Shown here one piece after another: positions 59,792 through 64,000 of a DNA stretch of 64,000 bases (position 1 is the first letter of the stretch; the number at the start of each line of letters is the position of its first letter). Source of the DNA: Streptomyces sp. P9-A2 (GTDB taxonomy: Bacteria > Actinomycetota > Actinomycetes > Streptomycetales > Streptomycetaceae); assembly GCF_036634175.1 (NCBI RefSeq), contig NZ_JAZIFX010000001.1:5084001-5148000 (forward strand), given 5' to 3'. A model generated the notes under the pieces. That model saw only the letters and a program-made list of their open reading frames with translations, did no database searches and was not told where the DNA came from. Position numbers and translations under genes: made by a program.

Positions 59792-62700
59792 TCACCCCAC
59801 CGGGCCGCCCCGCGTCTTCGACCCCATGGGCACCCCCATCACCTCGCGTGCGTGGCGGCTGGGGACCATGCCCAGGCGCCAGGCCTGCCAGCCCGCCTCC
59901 AGGCTCGCCCCCCGCTCCAGCAGCAGCTGGTAGGCGTCCACGTAGTCGCCCAGCTTCTCGTCGCGGGTGGCGTGCGTGGTCCGGCCGAGCTGGGCCAGCT
60001 CCTCCTGGGCCACCGCCGTACCCACCTCCGTACCGCCCGGGGCCGCGTACGGGAGCAGGGTGCAGCGCAGGAACCGCGCCCAGTCCTCGCCGCGCCGGTC
60101 CCCGTAGGACGCGAACAGCGCCGCCGCCTCGTCGCACAGGGCCAGCGCCTGCTGGGTGCGGGCGTTGCCCGCGTCGACGACCGCCAGCTCGAGGCAGGTC
60201 CACGCCTCGCCGTGGGCCACCCCGATGCGCTGGAAGTCCGCGCGGGCGTCGACCAGCAGCTGACGGGCGAAGCCGGAGTTGCGCAGCGAACCGGTCTGCG
60301 CGGCCCGCTGGTCGCGGGTGACGCGGGCCGAGTGGTGCCGGGCGCAGGCCAGCCCGTACACGTCCCGCATCCGGGAGAACATGGTGCGGGACCGCTCCAG
60401 TTCGCGCACCGCCAGGTCCAGGTCGCCGGTCTCCTCCAGTGCCTGGCCCAGGTAGTACAGCGTCCACGCCTCCCCCCGCGCGTCCTCGTTGTCCCGGTGC
60501 CGGGCGGTGGCCCGCCGCAGGTCCTCCACGGCCGGCGAGGCGTCCCCCTCGATCAGCCGGGCACGGGCCAGCTGGGTCAGCGCCCACGCCTCGCCGCGGG
60601 CGTCGCGGGTGCGGCCGTACAACTCGAGCGCGGTGCGCAGTTCCGTCTGGGCGCGGGGGACGTCGCCCATCCGCAGGTTCAGCTGCCCGAGCTGGAAGTG
60701 CGCCCAGGCCTGGCCGTGCACGGACTCGCCCGCCCGGTGCAGCACCAGCGACTCGGTGAGCAGGTCCAGGGCCTCGGACAGCCGGGCCCGGTCGCGTTCC
60801 ACCGCGGCCAGCGCGTGCATCGTCCACGCCCGGTCGGTGGCCAGCTGGGGCGCGGACTGCAGGTCCATCGCCTCCCGCAGCCGCGCCGAGGCCTCCGTCA
60901 GATTGCCCTGGTGGTGCAGTGTGATGCCCAGCGAGGTCAGCGCCCGCGCGGCGCCCGCGTCGTGATGCGCCTCCCGGTACAGGTCGACCACCGACGTCAG
61001 GGTCGTCCGCGCCTTGTCCAGTTCGCCCAGCTGCCGGGCCGCGATACCGGTGCGCCACTGCACCGAACGCACCAGCAGTCCCTCGTCCACGGTCTGCGCC
61101 AGCTCGTTGATCTCCCCGAGCCGGTACAGGTCGCCGCGCAGCAGGCAGTAGTCGCACAGGGCGCCCAGGAGGTTCAGCACCGCCCTCCGGTCGACGCCCT
61201 CCGCGTGCCGCAGTGCCGCCGTGATGAAGCTCGACTCGTCGTCCAGCCAGCGCAGCGCCTCGTCCAGGGACGTGAAGCCGTACGGGCCGAAGCGGTCCGA
61301 GCGGGTCGACATGTTCCCGTCGACCAGCCGCAGCACCGAGTCGGCCAGCTCGGCGTAGTTCACGATCAGCCGCTCCTGCGCCGCCGCCCGCTCGGCCGGG
61401 TCCTCCTCGTCGAGGAGACGGGCCAGTGCGAAGGCGCGGACGAGGTCGTGCAGCCGGTAGCGGCCCTGCCGCACCGGGGTGATCAGACCGGCCCGGGACA
61501 GCGCCTCCAGATGCCGCCGGCCCTCGGCCTCGTCGGTGCCGAGCACCGCGGCCGCCGCTGCCGCGCCCAGCGAGACCCGGCCCGCCAGCGCCAGCCGCCG
61601 CAGCAGCCGCCGCAGTGTCTCCGGCTGGTCGGTGTAGCGCAGCCACAGGGCGCGCTCGACCGGGTCGACCGGTCCGTAGACGCTCAGGTCCGAGGCCAGC
61701 GCACGCGGTGAGCGCGCACCCAGTGAGGAGCCGGCGATCCGCAGCGCCAGCGGCAGCCCGCCGCACAGTTCCCGGATCCGGTCGGCGGACTCGGCGTCGT
61801 AGGGCTCGGACAGGTCCTGCGCGGCGGCGGTCAGGAGTTCCTCCGAGCCCGCCGGGTCCAGCGCCTCCACCGGCAGCTGGTGCACCCGGGCCGGCAGGTC
61901 GTCCGGCAGGCCGAGCGGAGCCCGGGAGGTCACCAGGACCAGGCTGTCGGAACGCTCCGGCAGCAGGGTGCGGACCTGCTGCGGGTCCGCGGCGTCGTCG
62001 AGGACGATCGTCACCGGCATGCCCGTCACATGCTGGTGGTACAGCTCGCTCAGCCGTCTGACCTGCTGGTCGGGCGAGGACCGCTCACGGAACAGCAACT
62101 GCTCGCGGGGCGCCCCCAGCCGGTTCAGCAGATGCAGCAGCGCGTCCCGGGTGGGCAGCGGCGCCTCGCCGGGGCTGTCGGCGCGCAGATCGACCACGCA
62201 GGCGCCGCGGAAGTGGTCCTTCAGGTCGTGCGTGGCGCGCACCGCGAGCGTGGTCCGGCCGCTGCCGGGCGCCCCGTACAGCACCACCACCGTGGGCAGT
62301 GTCTCCGTGGTCGCGCGCGCGGCCTGCGCCCACTGCCGGATCTGCGCCATCTCCCGCCGCCGCCCCGCGAACGTCCCCACCGGCTCGGGCAGTTGGCCGA
62401 ACGACTGCTCGAGGACACTGCGCCCGCGGGCCGCCGCGCTCTTGTCGGCGCCGCGCAGCCGCGGTCCCGTCCGCCGGGACCCGGTGGACGCGGCGAGCAT
62501 CCGCTGCTGGTCCAGGAACGGCCGGATGCCGCGCACCTCCAGCGCCGTCAGCCACTGCAGCCGCAGCTGCTCCGGTCCGCCCGGCTGGCTCACGGCGCCG
62601 GCCCGGTGGTGGGCGGCGGGCACATGCGCGCCCACGACCTTCACCACGGTCGCCGCCGCCCCGGCCACCCCGACGGCCACGCCCGCGCCGAGCGCCGTCC

Positions 62701-63010
62701 CGGTCCCGGTGCCGAGGAAGAGGTCGGCGACCACGGCCGTCGCCCCGGCCACCCCGGCCACCAGTAACGGCGTCCCGGCGCCCTCACGGGCGTACCGCTG
62801 GCGGAGGGTGAGCTGTCCGGCCGCCGCGTCGTCCAGAGCACGGGTGTACGCCTCGTACTCCTCGGCCGCCGTCCGCGCCATCGCCTCCAGCGCGCCGCGT
62901 GCCCGGGACACCAGCAGCTTCCCGTCGGTGCGCCCGCCCGACCGGCGCACCTCTTCCTCCACAGCCCGTGCCAACAACCGCTCGGCGTCCGCACGATGAC
63001 TGTCCCGCAT
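59792..63010 (-). CDS. membrane-anchored NB-ARC (STAND) ATPase with TPR repeats
   Basis: 1072 residues. N-terminal helical part (~1-60), two hydrophobic segments (~68-90 and ~92-125) forming a membrane hairpin, then an NB-ARC domain: P-loop [11 protein letters not shown] (Arg252 replaces the Walker A Lys), Walker [31 protein letters not shown] (GLPL motif) and LHDLVRAFA (MHD-like). About ten TPR-type repeats follow to the C-terminus (e.g. [19 protein letters not shown]). There is no SARP DNA-binding domain as in AfsR. ATG 63010 has GGGGGAC upstream. The ligand is unknown. Confidence 0.88.
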   Translation of the reverse strand: MRDSHRADAERLLARAVEEEVRRSGGRTDGKLLVSRARGALEAMARTAAEEYEAYTRALDDAAAGQLTLRQRYAREGAGTPLLVAGVAGATAVVADLFLGTGTGTALGAGVAVGVAGAAATVVKVVGAHVPAAHHRAGAVSQPGGPEQLRLQWLTALEVRGIRPFLDQQRMLAASTGSRRTGPRLRGADKSAAARGRSVLEQSFGQLPEPVGTFAGRRREMAQIRQWAQAARATTETLPTVVVLYGAPGSGRTTLAVRATHDLKDHFRGACVVDLRADSPGEAPLPTRDALLHLLNRLGAPREQLLFRERSSPDQQVRRLSELYHQHVTGMPVTIVLDDAADPQQVRTLLPERSDSLVLVTSRAPLGLPDDLPARVHQLPVEALDPAGSEELLTAAAQDLSEPYDAESADRIRELCGGLPLALRIAGSSLGARSPRALASDLSVYGPVDPVERALWLRYTDQPETLRRLLRRLALAGRVSLGAAAAAAVLGTDEAEGRRHLEALSRAGLITPVRQGRYRLHDLVRAFALARLLDEEDPAERAAAQERLIVNYAELADSVLRLVDGNMSTRSDRFGPYGFTSLDEALRWLDDESSFITAALRHAEGVDRRAVLNLLGALCDYCLLRGDLYRLGEINELAQTVDEGLLVRSVQWRTGIAARQLGELDKARTTLTSVVDLYREAHHDAGAARALTSLGITLHHQGNLTEASARLREAMDLQSAPQLATDRAWTMHALAAVERDRARLSEALDLLTESLVLHRAGESVHGQAWAHFQLGQLNLRMGDVPRAQTELRTALELYGRTRDARGEAWALTQLARARLIEGDASPAVEDLRRATARHRDNEDARGEAWTLYYLGQALEETGDLDLAVRELERSRTMFSRMRDVYGLACARHHSARVTRDQRAAQTGSLRNSGFARQLLVDARADFQRIGVAHGEAWTCLELAVVDAGNARTQQALALCDEAAALFASYGDRRGEDWARFLRCTLLPYAAPGGTEVGTAVAQEELAQLGRTTHATRDEKLGDYVDAYQLLLERGASLEAGWQAWRLGMVPSRHAREVMGVPMGSKTRGGPVG

Positions 63011-63336
63011 GTCACGTCCCCCTCCGGGGGCCCCGGCCGCCCCCGGTGTGCCCGGGTGTCCTGGGGTCCCTCCCGTCCCCTCCCCGAGACCCTTTCGGGT
63101 TATGCGTGAGCCTGGTGTCCTGTGCACGCCATATCTCGGGGAGGGAGGACAAGCCGCCGCCCGAGGAGACCCCCGGGCGGGCACCCGAGGAGACAGCCGG
63201 GCGGGCACCTGGGCGGGGCATCCGGGCCGGCACCCGGCCGGGCGCTTGGGTAGCGGACAGCGGACAGCGGACAGCGGACAGCGGCCGGGTACCCGGCCGC
63301 AGCGGTGCCGTGCCGGTCCTGGGGCAGGATGGACCC
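63011..63336. other. divergent intergenic region with short repeats
   Basis: 326 bp. AT-richer promoter-like stretch at 63095-63135, two copies of a CCCGAGGAGAC...CCGGGCGGGCAC unit (63158-63215), and the 7-bp tandem repeat at 63252. No gene was seen. Confidence 0.6.
63252..63284. repeat. 7-bp tandem repeat AGCGGAC, about 4.7 copies
   Basis: Four exact AGCGGAC units plus AGCGG, about 55 bp before the downstream start codon. Copy number is likely variable between strains. Confidence 0.9.
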
Positions 63337-64000
63337 ATGCCGAACCGACTGGCCCACGAGACGTCCCCCTACCTCCTTCAGCACGCCGACAACCCCGTCG
63401 ACTGGTGGCCCTGGTCGGACGAGGCCTTCGCCGAGGCGCGCGAGCGGAACGTGCCCGTCCTGCTGAGCGTCGGGTACGCGAGCTGCCACTGGTGCCATGT
63501 GATGGCGCACGAGTCGTTCGAGGACCGGGCCACCGCCGACTACCTGAACGCGCGCTTCGTGAGTGTCAAGGTGGACCGCGAGGAGCGCCCCGACGTGGAC
63601 GCCGTCTACATGGAGGCCGTGCAGGCGGCGACCGGGCAGGGCGGCTGGCCGATGACGGTGTTCCTCACCCCGGACGCCGAGCCGTTCTATTTCGGCACCT
63701 ACTTCCCGCCCGAGCCCCGCCAGGGCATGCCGTCCTTCCGGCAGCTGCTCCAGGGCGTGCACCAGGCCTGGGACGAGCGCCGGGAGGAGGTCGCCGAGGT
63801 CGCCGGGAAGATCGTGCGGGACCTGGCCGGACGGGAGATCTCCTACGGCGACGCGCAACCGCCCGGCGACGAGCAGCAGTCGCAGGCACTGCTCGGCCTG
63901 ACCAGGGAGTACGACCCGCAGCGCGGCGGATTCGGCGGGGCGCCGAAGTTCCCGCCGTCCATGGTGATCGAGTTCCTGCTCAGGCACCACGCCCGCACCG
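63337..64000 (+). CDS. thioredoxin-domain protein, YyaL/DUF255 family (partial)
   Basis: N-terminal 221 residues before the window ends. [46 protein letters not shown] (CHWC active-site-like pair), [19 protein letters not shown] and [16 protein letters not shown] are the signature of the N-terminal thioredoxin-like domain; a helical six-hairpin glycosidase-like domain normally follows. The ATG at 63337 follows GGGGCAGGATGG. The physiological role in bacteria is not known. Confidence 0.92.
   Translation, partial: MPNRLAHETSPYLLQHADNPVDWWPWSDEAFAEARERNVPVLLSVGYASCHWCHVMAHESFEDRATADYLNARFVSVKVDREERPDVDAVYMEAVQAATGQGGWPMTVFLTPDAEPFYFGTYFPPEPRQGMPSFRQLLQGVHQAWDERREEVAEVAGKIVRDLAGREISYGDAQPPGDEQQSQALLGLTREYDPQRGGFGGAPKFPPSMVIEFLLRHHART

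Overview
The window is chromosomal DNA of a high-GC actinomycete, almost certainly a Streptomyces. Three things point there: third-position GC bias throughout, genus-specific genes (AfsQ1/AfsQ2/SigQ, MmpB, an LAXTG wall protein, mycothiol amidase Mca), and a gene order that matches, from memory, the S. coelicolor region around SCO4900-SCO4970. No rRNA, tRNA or CRISPR array was seen. Most of the window is conserved core chromosome. The accessory features are an IS605-type tnpB insertion, a MITE-like repeat and several minisatellites.

Layout, left to right. 0-3.2 kb: a partial alpha/beta hydrolase, adenosine deaminase, and small secreted or membrane proteins. 3.3-7.5 kb: the afsQ module (lipoprotein, AfsQ2, AfsQ1) transcribed left, divergent from sigQ, with a textbook AfsQ1 box between them. 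9-16.5 kb: nucleoside breakdown genes, namely deoC with an aldehyde dehydrogenase and a degenerate aldehyde dehydrogenase partner, a phosphohexomutase and a purine nucleoside phosphorylase. 17-20 kb: an LpdA-type flavoprotein and a DeoR regulator. 20-27 kb: a complete biotin-dependent acyl-CoA carboxylase (alpha, beta, epsilon) with its biotin ligase BirA, plus Maf and MmpB. 27-36 kb: adenylate cyclase, enoyl-CoA hydratase, a GAF-GGDEF diguanylate cyclase, histidine ammonia-lyase, an LAXTG-anchored small protein and an L,D-transpeptidase lipoprotein.

36-38.2 kb is a scar. A lone tnpB lies directly against the first ~45 codons of an ABC permease whose body is gone, leaving an orphan ABC ATPase. 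38.5-46.2 kb is a tightly coupled five-gene operon: SWIM zinc finger, unknown protein, VWA, MoxR/YehL-type AAA+ and DUF5682-like. It resembles E. coli yehLMPQ, and its function is not known. 46.5-64 kb holds a secreted subtilase, an unknown helical-repeat protein, a cystathionine gamma-synthase, a heavily structured intergenic region, MarR, threonine ammonia-lyase, a DrrAB-type exporter, GreA, Mca, a membrane-anchored NB-ARC/TPR protein and the start of a YyaL-like thioredoxin-domain protein.

The strongest regulatory signal is one perfect 12-bp palindrome, CTACGCGCGTAG. It occurs just upstream of add, deoC and the purine nucleoside phosphorylase gene, three transcription units with one metabolic theme, and so predicts a nucleoside-catabolism regulon. 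The other main candidates for new biology are the MoxR-VWA-SWIM operon with its unrecognised second gene, the TnpB scar, and the structured region downstream of metB.
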